Shown piece after piece: positions 7,849 through 15,081 of a stretch of DNA of 18,181 nucleotides. This DNA is from Fidelibacterota bacterium (GTDB taxonomy: Bacteria; Fidelibacterota; UBA8477), in NCBI GenBank assembly GCA_021734045.1, contig JAIPJR010000058.1, forward strand, positions 1 to 18,181. The letters are read 5' to 3'. Within the stretch, counting starts at the first letter, position 1. Each line of letters begins with the position of its first letter. The position numbers were made by a program, and so were the translations under genes. The notes under the pieces are model-generated. The model made no database searches, was not told the origin of the DNA, and saw nothing but the letters and a program-made list of their open reading frames with translations.

Positions 7849-9765
7849 ATGCAGGCTGCTTCAAAATTTCGGAAACTTTTGTCCCTCTCTTCCGGTGGTC
7901 ACCGTGGATTTGCGTTCATTGGGGTGAGTATTATGCTCATTCTTCTTACTGCTGTTATTTCCATATTCCTGTTTACGACTGTGAATCGGATGGGTGCTGG
8001 TTCCACAGACTATTATATGGCGAATCGAGCGTATCAGTTGGCGTTTTCCGGTGCCGAATACATGTTTGAGATGATTCGAACTGCTTCACTGAATGTTGGT
8101 TCGTATGGCCCTTACCAGATGGATGGTGGCACATTCACGATTAAAATCAACTATGTTGAAGCGGATAAACTGAAAATCACCATTACTGGCCGAATTGATG
8201 AATATGAACGGGTTGTCGCCTATTATGCCAAGGTGGAACAGTCGGGGGTCTTTCCCGAATTACCCCTGGTTAATTATGCACCGGACTGGTGGAAATCCGG
8301 TGCGCCACAACTATTGGTGATTGATGACCCGGCACGATTTTCCGATTCGTACATTGCCGGAAATGCGAACCTCAAGGGGACAAATTTTGGAAGTGAAACT
8401 TACATGCAGGTGGGATATCTGTATAATAACCCCCGCCATGGATTAATAGCTGCCGCGCTGGATCAGATTCCCACGAATCGAACCATTGATGCTGCCTATT
8501 TGCAGCTGGCAACGCAAGATGGTACCGATAATTTAGCGCACAATATTGCGGTTCACCGTCTTACGACACCATGGGATGAGTATACCGTAGCCTGGCGGAA
8601 AAATAAGCCCTGGTCTACGGATGGGGGGGACTATATAACCCCTGCCGAAGTGATTGATCAGGCTCAGTGGACCGGCTCCAGCCTGTATTATTCATGGGAT
8701 GTGACCAGCTCCCTAAGCGATTTTTATAACCTGATTATCCCCAATTATGGATGGTTGCTAAGGTTCACAGGTTCTGAAAACGAATATATTGACTTTCATA
8801 CCCGAGAGAGCGGCATCAACCGTCCCCGGTTGGAGATTTACTACTCCGGTGATCCCGAGCCGGCAGGATTGGAAATTAAACCGACAGCCAGTTTGTACGG
8901 AAATCTGTATGTGGGCGGAAATGTGGTCGCCCGGGATGGTGCTACCATTGGTGATCCACCCTTGGATCCGGTGGTTATTTACGTAAGTGGTGAGGATACC
9001 GTCTATAGCAATGAATTTGATACATACTTCAGCTGGGGCAGCCTGGCTTATCCGCCCACAATATCTTTTTTGGATTCTACTGTTGTGGACAGTGTTGACT
9101 CGCTGCTTACTGTCGCTGAAAACATATCCTCCAGCAGTGGCAACAAAATCTCCGGTAGTCGGTCATTTACAGTGCAAACGCTAGATTTCAATGATTATGC
9201 GGAGAATACGCTGTTTGTGAAGGGTGACATTTCCATGACCGGTACCACCGTACTCTCCATGCCCTTTGAGGCTCCCGGAAAAATGGTGGCTTCGGGTAAT
9301 ATTTTGATGGAGAACCATCCCGGTGGAGGTGTCACCATCGGGGATAATATGATCTTTGTTGCTGGTGGCAATATCATTATTACCGGCGATGCTCAGTTCG
9401 GAGTTGATCACTCAGCTACAATTCCGGCGGAACGTGAGGTAACCACGAACCAGCTCTGGGCTCGGGATTATTTAAATACTGGTACAAATGGTTATATCAC
9501 CATTCAGGATAATGCCGAAGTCTGGTCGGTTGTCATATCGGATCGGACAATTCATCTCAGCGCAGATTTGTACGGCGCGGCATTCACGCCCGATACATTG
9601 GATATGAGTTATGCTACTACTTATCTGGAAGGGGCATTCTGGTGTGGACAGGTTGTGGGGGATTCTCTGGGACTGGGAATTTACAATCTTACCAATATCT
9701 ACCCTCAGATCATATTTGCCGGGAAGTCCGTGTCCGTTGATGATTTCGGTTTGGTCGAGGAATAG
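7849..9765 (+). CDS. PilX/GspK-position tip pilin with DNRLRE and beta-helix-like cargo
   Basis: This 638-residue protein begins with a prepilin-like segment: basic leader, Gly20|Phe21 in 'GHRG|FAFIGVSIMLILL', a hydrophobic helix to about 45, and 'MANRAYQLAFSGAEYMFE' typical of PilX/GspK. Mature position 5 is Gly25, not Glu, a known feature of the K-type subunit at the pseudopilus tip. Residues about 155-333 match the DNRLRE domain: 'SDSYIAGNANL..GTNFGSE', 'IDAAYLQL', 'TTPWDEYTVAW', 'YSWDVTSSL', 'NYGWLLRF', 'FHTRESGINRPRLEIYY'. Residues 345-638 repeat 'YGNLYVGGNVVARDGA', 'LFVKGDISMTG' and 'MVASGNILMENH', suggesting a beta-helix or bactofilin-like polymer domain (compare DUF7305 in PilX-like proteins). 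It ends the operon, 1 nt after the previous stop, in the place where K or PilX sits. Its role as a tip adhesin or scaffold is inferred. The start is the ATG at 7849; an upstream frame extension overlapping the previous gene is rejected. Confidence 0.82.
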   Translation: MQAASKFRKLLSLSSGGHRGFAFIGVSIMLILLTAVISIFLFTTVNRMGAGSTDYYMANRAYQLAFSGAEYMFEMIRTASLNVGSYGPYQMDGGTFTIKINYVEADKLKITITGRIDEYERVVAYYAKVEQSGVFPELPLVNYAPDWWKSGAPQLLVIDDPARFSDSYIAGNANLKGTNFGSETYMQVGYLYNNPRHGLIAAALDQIPTNRTIDAAYLQLATQDGTDNLAHNIAVHRLTTPWDEYTVAWRKNKPWSTDGGDYITPAEVIDQAQWTGSSLYYSWDVTSSLSDFYNLIIPNYGWLLRFTGSENEYIDFHTRESGINRPRLEIYYSGDPEPAGLEIKPTASLYGNLYVGGNVVARDGATIGDPPLDPVVIYVSGEDTVYSNEFDTYFSWGSLAYPPTISFLDSTVVDSVDSLLTVAENISSSSGNKISGSRSFTVQTLDFNDYAENTLFVKGDISMTGTTVLSMPFEAPGKMVASGNILMENHPGGGVTIGDNMIFVAGGNIIITGDAQFGVDHSATIPAEREVTTNQLWARDYLNTGTNGYITIQDNAEVWSVVISDRTIHLSADLYGAAFTPDTLDMSYATTYLEGAFWCGQVVGDSLGLGIYNLTNIYPQIIFAGKSVSVDDFGLVEE

Positions 9766-9826
9766 CCAATTCCCTCACTTCAGGGCGATCTGGGGTACCA
9801 AAATTTTTTATCAGATAGAAAAATAC

Positions 9827-10285
9827 CTATGGTCTGAACTTGACCTCGAAATTGTAATCAGGGTCTTTGAGGGCGAAGCCCGGTGTGTACGTTGAATCGG
9901 GTGGCAGGGTATAATAGAGGTAAGGATTGTTGTTGGGGTTATAGAGGATTTCCTCTTCCGAGAACAGGTCTACCGGTCTCAAGCCATTGTCCAGAATGGT
10001 ATTCTGTGACCATTCGGTAGTAAGCTGACTGTCGGGTGGTGTGGCAGGAAATCCGGCCACTTCACCTTCCAGCAACATTTGGTAATAATAGTTGGCGAAT
10101 CCGGTTTTCAGCGTTACCAGATTCATTTTGGTTTTGGATATCCGCGCCTGGACCGTGAATTGATTATACCGCGGCAGGATAATAGACGCCAGGATAGCAA
10201 TGATACCCATAGTTGCCACCAACTCCAGAAGTGTAAAGCCCCTCTGTTTCTGGTGGCGAAGTCTGGTGTTTTTATCCTGACTCAT
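9827..10285 (-). CDS. Type IV pilin-like protein
   Basis: This 152-residue protein has a classic leader: Gly16|Phe17 in 'QKQRG|FTLLELVATMGIIA', with Glu21 at mature +5, followed by a hydrophobic alpha-helix and 'ILPRYNQFTVQARISKTKMNLVTL'. The C-terminal region is rich in Tyr, Asn and Pro ('YNPNNNPYLYYTLPP') and has no Cys pair, so there is no disulfide D-region of the Pseudomonas or Neisseria type. It converges on the minor pilin operon (61-nt gap). A terminator lies between this gene and the pilin gene before it, so it may be less abundant. The ATG at 10285 is chosen; a TTG 21 bases upstream is possible, and no good binding site supports either. It may be a minor shaft pilin. Confidence 0.84.
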   Translation of the reverse strand: MSQDKNTRLRHQKQRGFTLLELVATMGIIAILASIILPRYNQFTVQARISKTKMNLVTLKTGFANYYYQMLLEGEVAGFPATPPDSQLTTEWSQNTILDNGLRPVDLFSEEEILYNPNNNPYLYYTLPPDSTYTPGFALKDPDYNFEVKFRP

Positions 10286-10340
10286 GGTTTTTGTGTCACA
10301 GTCCAACTTTCGAAAATTGGTGAGCAGTTCAGTGGTAAAG

Positions 10341-10374
10341 AGAGAAAAAAGCCCCAGAAAGAGTCCGGGGCTTT
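10341..10374 (-). terminator. Rho-independent terminator between two pilin genes
   Basis: Read on the - strand, AAAGCCCC pairs with GGGGCTTT (an 8-bp perfect stem at 10374-10367 and 10355-10348), with a possible GA/TC extension into the loop, followed by a T tract (TTTTTTCTCT). It lies 43 nt after the stop of the 10417-10845 pilin gene and 56 nt before the next pilin gene. This makes the upstream two pilins a transcription unit of their own, with at most partial read-through. Confidence 0.85.
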
Positions 10375-10416
10375 CACGCTTTAGCAGGATTTAGTTATCC
10401 TCACTTTAAGAAACTA

Positions 10417-10845
10417 CTACCGTGCTGTCCAGGTTCCTAAGGTGAAGGTGGTACCTGTGGTGTCATATGTCATATAGTAATCGATACCAGAATCCGTGAA
10501 ATCGGCATCTGAATTACCATCATACAGGAAAGTATCAGGATCAGCACTAGATCCAGCCGCAAAGCCGAGTTCATTTGAAGATTCTTCAACAAGATCTGTT
10601 AACGTGAACGAATTGTTGGGAGGATAGCTTTTGGCTCCATTGGAAGCCAACTGCTGCAGACCATACATCCGTAAAGCGCTGTTGATTTCTACCCGAAATT
10701 GCGCACGTGTCTTGCTTTTCGCTGTGTCTGTAAAGTCAAACAGTTTCGGCACAGCGTAGGCGGCCAACACACCCAGGATAACCATCACAGTGATGAGCTC
10801 GATCAGGGTGAAGCCTTTGTTTTTTCTTGTCTTTGTAAGCATCAT
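10417..10845 (-). CDS. Type IV pilin, candidate major subunit
   Basis: This is a 142-residue prepilin: Gly11|Phe12 in 'RKNKG|FTLIELITVMVILG', Glu16 at mature +5, then a hydrophobic helix ending near residue 35 and 'AVPKLFDFTDTAKSKTRAQFRVEINSAL'. The small Cys-free globular part is rich in Thr, Asp, Gly and Tyr. Two features fit high expression: AAAGGGG (10856-10850) just upstream of two tandem ATGs (10845, 10842), and a strong terminator after the gene. The spacing slightly favours the second ATG. The gene follows another pilin gene by 50 nt. Assignment as the major pilin is an inference from these signals, its small size and the conserved leader, not from a specific family match. Confidence 0.88.
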   Translation of the reverse strand: MMLTKTRKNKGFTLIELITVMVILGVLAAYAVPKLFDFTDTAKSKTRAQFRVEINSALRMYGLQQLASNGAKSYPPNNSFTLTDLVEESSNELGFAAGSSADPDTFLYDGNSDADFTDSGIDYYMTYDTTGTTFTLGTWTAR

Positions 10846-10895
10846 GTTGCCCCTTTCTTAAGGATTTTTTCTTATTACTTACTTATTTATTTTCA

Positions 10896-11426
10896 TTAAA
10901 GTTTTAACTGGATGTTGAACAATGTGGAATCCTGGACATCCCAGATTTTGATCCGGGCAGGTTGAAAATTGGAAATATACACGGTCCCGGCAGCGTTCTG
11001 ACCAAAGGTAATGCTGGCTTCCTGCTCCCGTTGTATTTTATAGGGCAGATCGCCAAAGGGAGAGACCGGCGGACGTTTGCCGAACATATCCCCGAACTTC
11101 ACGGTCTGAGTGGCACCGTTAAATTCATAGGTGATCACAGCCGTGGAATCACTAACATCCTGTGCTGATGCTAACGCAGCATCAACCTGAGGGACAGGAT
11201 TAGCTCCCGATGCCCGGGAGACCACTGCATCGTAATGCACTTTAATCACATTGGCGATGGTATTGAGATTGTCCGTTGTTTTTACCGTTTTAGACTGGGC
11301 TTGCTGCTCCAGAAAATAGGGAATCGCCAGTGCGGCCAGGGTGCCCATGATACTCATGCTCACCACCAGCTCCATCAGGGTAAATCCCCTTGTCTTCCTG
11401 CTTCGCTTAATTTTCATCAATCTCAT
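10896..11426 (-). CDS. Type IV pilin-like protein (first of the - strand pilin genes)
   Basis: This 176-residue prepilin is cleaved after Gly14 in 'RKTRG|FTLMELVVSMSIMG', with Glu19 at mature +5. It has the usual hydrophobic helix, then 'IPYFLEQQAQSKTVKTTDNLNTIANVIKVHYDAV', and a Cys-free globular domain that includes 'MFGKRPPVSPFGDLPYKIQ'. The ATG at 11426 has AAGGAAG about five bases upstream; a longer frame from 11489 would put some 20 extra residues before the leader and is rejected. It is probably co-transcribed with the next pilin gene. A -24/-12-like promoter and a sigma-70-like alternative are visible upstream (see separate entry). Confidence 0.87.
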   Translation of the reverse strand: MRLMKIKRSRKTRGFTLMELVVSMSIMGTLAALAIPYFLEQQAQSKTVKTTDNLNTIANVIKVHYDAVVSRASGANPVPQVDAALASAQDVSDSTAVITYEFNGATQTVKFGDMFGKRPPVSPFGDLPYKIQREQEASITFGQNAAGTVYISNFQPARIKIWDVQDSTLFNIQLKL

Positions 11427-11461
11427 CACAACTTCCTTATTTGTTCTCAGGGTGTAATACG

Positions 11462-11477
11462 ACAAGAGTTGTGCCAA
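11462..11477 (-). promoter_or_regulatory. Possible sigma-54 (-24/-12) promoter of the pilin genes
   Basis: On the - strand TTGGCAC (11477-11471) is followed after four bases by TTGT (11465-11462). The -24 element is perfect, but the -12 GC is GT, a departure at a nearly invariant base. Transcription would start some 24 nt before the pilin ATG, leaving room for its AAGGAAG site. Just upstream, TTAACT-17-TATGAA is a sigma-70-like alternative. Sigma-54 controls pilA in several other bacteria. Suggestive only. Confidence 0.3.
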
Positions 11478-11591
11478 TTCATAAATCATTGAAAAACAAT
11501 AGTTAACGAAATATTGTAATTAAAGGAGTGTCACAAGAATGAACAGTATGTGTATCATAATGAAACACTTGCTGCTTTTTGATGCAGCCAA

Positions 11592-11720
11592 TTATGTTTT
11601 ACTGATGATCCAAATGGCAATCACGAGAAAATAGACCACGAAAAGAATTGCGTACATCCAGTTGGGATACTTCTTCTTGAATATGAGGTAATGCAATCCC
11701 TTCTCATCCGATCCAGCCAT
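11592..11720 (-). CDS. 42-residue single-helix membrane protein
   Basis: This short gene encodes 42 residues: a charged N-terminus (MAGSDEKGLHYLIFKKKYPN) and one hydrophobic segment (about 23-40, 'YAILFVVYFLVIAIWII'), ending SKT. AGGGAG lies five bases upstream of the ATG at 11720, supporting translation. The basic KKK just before the helix suggests an inner-membrane protein with its N-terminus in the cytoplasm. It lies 61 nt after the amidase gene in the same direction and 165 nt before the pilin genes, so it could be co-transcribed with either. I recognise no family. Tail-like small proteins of this form often accompany larger membrane complexes, but nothing here shows a partner. Confidence 0.66.
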   Translation of the reverse strand: MAGSDEKGLHYLIFKKKYPNWMYAILFVVYFLVIAIWIISKT

Positions 11721-11781
11721 AATAACTCCCTGGTTGATTTTTGATTTCGCTTAGTTTACAGGATGGGGTCTTCTGGTTCAA

Positions 11782-14700
11782 TTAAAACTTTTTCGTCTCC
11801 AGGTATTGGATTAAGCCCCGCATTAAAGCCGTCCGGGAACCGGGCTCCACACTCTCAAAAGGAAATCCCAATACGACTAAACGAAAATTCTGGTCAGGGT
11901 AAAAATACCCTGCTGGAAACTGGTTATCTCCATATCGAAATAGAACAACAGCATCCCGCCCAACCTGTAACGCATCTGGCGATTCAACAATATAGATGTC
12001 ATCGAACTGACCCTGATTGAATTGAAATTCAGGTAATTCAAGCGCCAACAGGGAGTCGGAGACGATCACATCTCCCGAGCGGTTCGCGTGGTCGGAGATC
12101 CACCGGAGATTTAAAACCGATTTAACAAAGCTGCGGGTAGAGTCGTTGGAAAATTCTCCCATCAACGGATCGGTAGCCACATAAGCACCAGAAATCAGCA
12201 CGCGCCGTTCGGCGGCTTTCAACATTCTCAGCCGTTGCTGCAGATTCTCCGGTAAGACGCGATACCGCACCTCGTTTGGTGGAACTAAACTGGTTTTAAC
12301 CGCGCGCTGCTCACCCAGACTCAGATCAAACAAGGCATAATCCACACTGAACAAAGAATCCGCAAGCCAGCCATCGCGGGTTACCGAACAGAATGAGTAA
12401 CCATTCGCCAGGAGCGCCTTTCCATGAATGCGGGTGTAATCACGGGTGTTGCCGGGACGGGTCAGCGTCTCCTCATTGGCGTAGCTGGAACCATGTCCCG
12501 GAAAGGCATTGGTGTGATACGGGACATGGGGATCGAAGGCATATTGCTCACCGGTAAAATTGATGTCTATGCGGTCGGCAACACCAGCATCAATGAAATT
12601 GGCCATCCCCATAAACTGGTCGGCTTCCATCACGGCCGGGCCGGAAACACGATCAAAGCCATCCACGATCAATGCGGTTCCCAGTGTGTCCACTGGCGCA
12701 ATCCCCACTGACAAAGTGGGAGAAGGAAAACTCTCACCGCCACCGTTCACGGCTGTTACGCGGAAACTATAGATTTCCCCCGGCGCCAGGTTTTTTAACT
12801 CAATCTGATGCTGTCCCACCAACTCACCATTGTCAAAAGCGGCGTCACCCAGTCGTGAATAAACCCGAAAGGCTTGTGGTTTCGCAGTGGGCTCCAGCGG
12901 ATCCAATTCTGGCTGCCAGCGCAGGAGTACCGTATCTGAATCGGTGAGCAGCGCTTCAAATTTTTGAATGGGCAACGGTTGCACCATATAGGGCATACCG
13001 TGCTGAGAACTGATGAACTTCAGCATTCCTTTGTAGATGGAACGCGCCACATCAAAACGAAATGCCGGATCGGAGGCGTATTTCATGTCGGTGAAATTTT
13101 GATGCGAAAGCAATTCCAGCAAAATGCCCGGCATATTGGGGCGGGCGGCTTCACTATATAGCGCATCCATGAGTTGACGCCGTTTCCAGGTCGGGTCATA
13201 TTTTTTCCGAATATCCCGCACAATCTGGGTTTGCACGATATCCCCAAGATCCCGGTTAGCCAGGCGTGACATGCCATCGGGAAAATAGCGGGTGGAATCC
13301 ATGCCCTCCAGACTGTAAATCATGAGCGTACCTACCGTGGAGTCCGGCCCCTTGATACCGGCATCCGTGTGAAATGCCATGGAAACATCGATGGGAATGC
13401 CCAGTCCTTTCACCAACCGGTTGTTGGTCGGTCCAAAAGGGGCACCATAGAGATAATTGGCGTACTCAGCACGACTCTGGTAATCGTCCCGATAGTCATA
13501 TTCATCCTCATTAAGAACATAGACCAGCGTGTCCGGCATGCCGGCATACTGGAGGTAGTAGCGACTGCCTTCGGTGAATTTAGGGCGCCCGCTGGTGCGA
13601 CCATTACGCATCACAATCCCCATCCCACCACCGAAGCGGACCGCGTCGGCGGAGATGACTTTTCCCGGAACCATGGCGTCATTCATCAATACAACCGCCC
13701 CCGAGTTTGGTGAATAGCCGGTGGCAAACCGGAATTTTCCCAAATACAACCAGGTGTTCCCCCCAATACTCTGATTCACGCGAAAATCGGTAGCACCCCC
13801 CAAATGCCGCACCTGGTAATGGACCTCCGACGAGCTGCTGTCGGTTCTACAATAGGTTACATACACAGCATACTCACCCGTTTCCGGGATTTGTGGAATC
13901 CAGTGAACGCTGGCAGAAGCCAATGTATCGGTTCGGGTCACGAGTTGAGCGCCCCGTCCAAAGGGATTGAAATTGGCGGGGTAGGGTGGATTTCCTACCG
14001 CGAATCCTACCGAATCACCCACTTCCCAGATGGGAGCACCCCCCATTGTCTGCGAAATCTTCAGGTTGGGCTTATTGCCGGTCGTGCTGGCACTGTCATT
14101 ATCAATAATCACTTCATGGGTCTGGATATCCCGCTCCCGGGGAATGAAAACATGCGCCCCGGCATTTTCCAGCATGGGTGCCAGATAGGGGATGACAAAA
14201 GCATAGGGAAGCAAATCTTCAACGGTTTGGAATAGCCGGGGACGCTGCCATTCCCACACATCTTTCCGATTATTGTAATACCAACCATGACTGGGCCACA
14301 CCACAATATTCCGTCCCCAGAGACCAAATTCCGGAACCGTGGATTTGCTTAAATTTTGAACAATTGGTACCGGACGGTTGCCATTTGAAAGGGGCATGCG
14401 TAAACGATCATAACGCTCGCTGCCAGAGCGGAAAATGTTGGGAATGAGCTGTTCCAGTGGAATTTCCAGTGAATACAGTTTTACGGTGTAATTCCGGAAG
14501 CGCCAGCCCAGGGTTTTTTTAATTGCGCCATACACCCGGGCAACATTTTCCTCCCGCCACGGAAGGTGGGAAAAATGTTCGCTGAAATAAATTTCCAGCA
14601 CCTGGATATCTGGTTTTCGATGCAGGCTGTCAATACTGGTAGGGATGGGTAATGGCACCGGTGTTTGGCTGATTTTGGTCGTTTGCAGCCAGCCATTCAC

Positions 14701-14862
14701 CCGGTTAAATGCAACCCGCGATTTTCGGTCCATTTGGCGAATGTGTGCAGGTGCCTCTTCTGTAGGAATAAAGCCGGCACACTGAATAAAAACCAACGCC
14801 AGAATGATGACCAGACCAATTCTGAATTGCCGAAAACTGTTGTCGAAATGAATCATCCCCAT
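11782..14862 (-). CDS. Envelope N-acetylmuramoyl-L-alanine amidase with inserted golvesin-like domain, Fn3 and GATase-like tail
   Basis: About 1026 residues (numbers below count from the possible TTG at 14868, 1028 residues). A hydrophobic segment at 17-30 ending in Cys30 could be a signal anchor or a poor lipobox (Gln at -1). The amidase_3-type catalytic residues are split: His194 in 'WPSHGWYY' and Glu217 precede 'FIPRERD' (241-247); His500 in 'AFHTDAG' and Glu585 in 'GILLELLSH' follow. Between them, about residues 270-415 match the golvesin C-terminal-like domain ('VHWIPQIPETGEYAVYVTY', 'TWLYLGKFRF', 'ADAVRFGGG'). Residues about 632-722 are fibronectin type III; 730-1026 a Rossmann-like domain ending 'VVLGFPFESVE'. 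Related Bacteroidota proteins are often misnamed xanthan lyase. It would cleave peptidoglycan stem peptides, but activity is unproven. ATGs at 14862 and 14856 are both possible; no clear binding site decides. Confidence 0.8.
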   Translation of the reverse strand: MGMIHFDNSFRQFRIGLVIILALVFIQCAGFIPTEEAPAHIRQMDRKSRVAFNRVNGWLQTTKISQTPVPLPIPTSIDSLHRKPDIQVLEIYFSEHFSHLPWREENVARVYGAIKKTLGWRFRNYTVKLYSLEIPLEQLIPNIFRSGSERYDRLRMPLSNGNRPVPIVQNLSKSTVPEFGLWGRNIVVWPSHGWYYNNRKDVWEWQRPRLFQTVEDLLPYAFVIPYLAPMLENAGAHVFIPRERDIQTHEVIIDNDSASTTGNKPNLKISQTMGGAPIWEVGDSVGFAVGNPPYPANFNPFGRGAQLVTRTDTLASASVHWIPQIPETGEYAVYVTYCRTDSSSSEVHYQVRHLGGATDFRVNQSIGGNTWLYLGKFRFATGYSPNSGAVVLMNDAMVPGKVISADAVRFGGGMGIVMRNGRTSGRPKFTEGSRYYLQYAGMPDTLVYVLNEDEYDYRDDYQSRAEYANYLYGAPFGPTNNRLVKGLGIPIDVSMAFHTDAGIKGPDSTVGTLMIYSLEGMDSTRYFPDGMSRLANRDLGDIVQTQIVRDIRKKYDPTWKRRQLMDALYSEAARPNMPGILLELLSHQNFTDMKYASDPAFRFDVARSIYKGMLKFISSQHGMPYMVQPLPIQKFEALLTDSDTVLLRWQPELDPLEPTAKPQAFRVYSRLGDAAFDNGELVGQHQIELKNLAPGEIYSFRVTAVNGGGESFPSPTLSVGIAPVDTLGTALIVDGFDRVSGPAVMEADQFMGMANFIDAGVADRIDINFTGEQYAFDPHVPYHTNAFPGHGSSYANEETLTRPGNTRDYTRIHGKALLANGYSFCSVTRDGWLADSLFSVDYALFDLSLGEQRAVKTSLVPPNEVRYRVLPENLQQRLRMLKAAERRVLISGAYVATDPLMGEFSNDSTRSFVKSVLNLRWISDHANRSGDVIVSDSLLALELPEFQFNQGQFDDIYIVESPDALQVGRDAVVLFRYGDNQFPAGYFYPDQNFRLVVLGFPFESVEPGSRTALMRGLIQYLETKKF

Positions 14863-14879
14863 CCCCAATTACAAATAAG

Positions 14880-14896
14880 ACCTGCCGGGAGCAGGT
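14880..14896 (-). promoter_or_regulatory. Perfect inverted repeat upstream of the amidase gene
   Basis: ACCTGC (14880-14885) and GCAGGT (14891-14896) form a perfect 6-bp inverted repeat with a 5-nt loop, some 20 nt upstream of the amidase start. On the - strand it lies just after TTGACT (14904-14899) and before TTATTTG, so it could be an operator inside a promoter, or a hairpin ending suf transcripts, though the T tail is poor. No choice is possible from sequence. Confidence 0.3.
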
Positions 14897-15045
14897 TCAG
14901 TCAAAATTATCCTCTGTCAGTCGGGCGTAAACTTGCGAGATGCGCAGTTGGTTTCCAAATAAAACAAACGGCGATGGTTAGCTGCCTGTCTGTAGTGAGC
15001 GCAGCGATATTTTAGGATTTATAAATAAGGAGGGAGTCGTACTGC

Positions 15046-15069
15046 GAGCCTTGACGAAAGTCATGGCCC
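15046..15069 (-). other. Hairpin directly after the Rrf2 gene
   Basis: GAGCC-TTGAC-GAAA-GTCAT-GGCCC on the + strand folds as an imperfect stem with two mismatches and a GAAA loop (TTTC on the - strand). It begins 13 nt after the Rrf2 stop. No T tract follows on the - strand, so it is a weak terminator candidate, perhaps an mRNA 3'-end stabiliser. The rest of the 219-nt gap before the amidase gene shows an AT-rich stretch near 15010-15030 but no gene. Confidence 0.25.
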
Positions 15070-15081
15070 CCGCGTGAAAAT

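Noticed and set aside
9766-9826. Possible hairpin GGTA...TACC between the converging pilin sets
   Set aside because: The arms need a 7-nt bulge and a long loop, and the inner pairing is only A/T. It does not meet the standard for a terminator, although one would be expected here.
13804-14235. 143-codon + strand frame inside the amidase gene
   Set aside because: It is antisense to a well-supported protein, without motifs or a start site.
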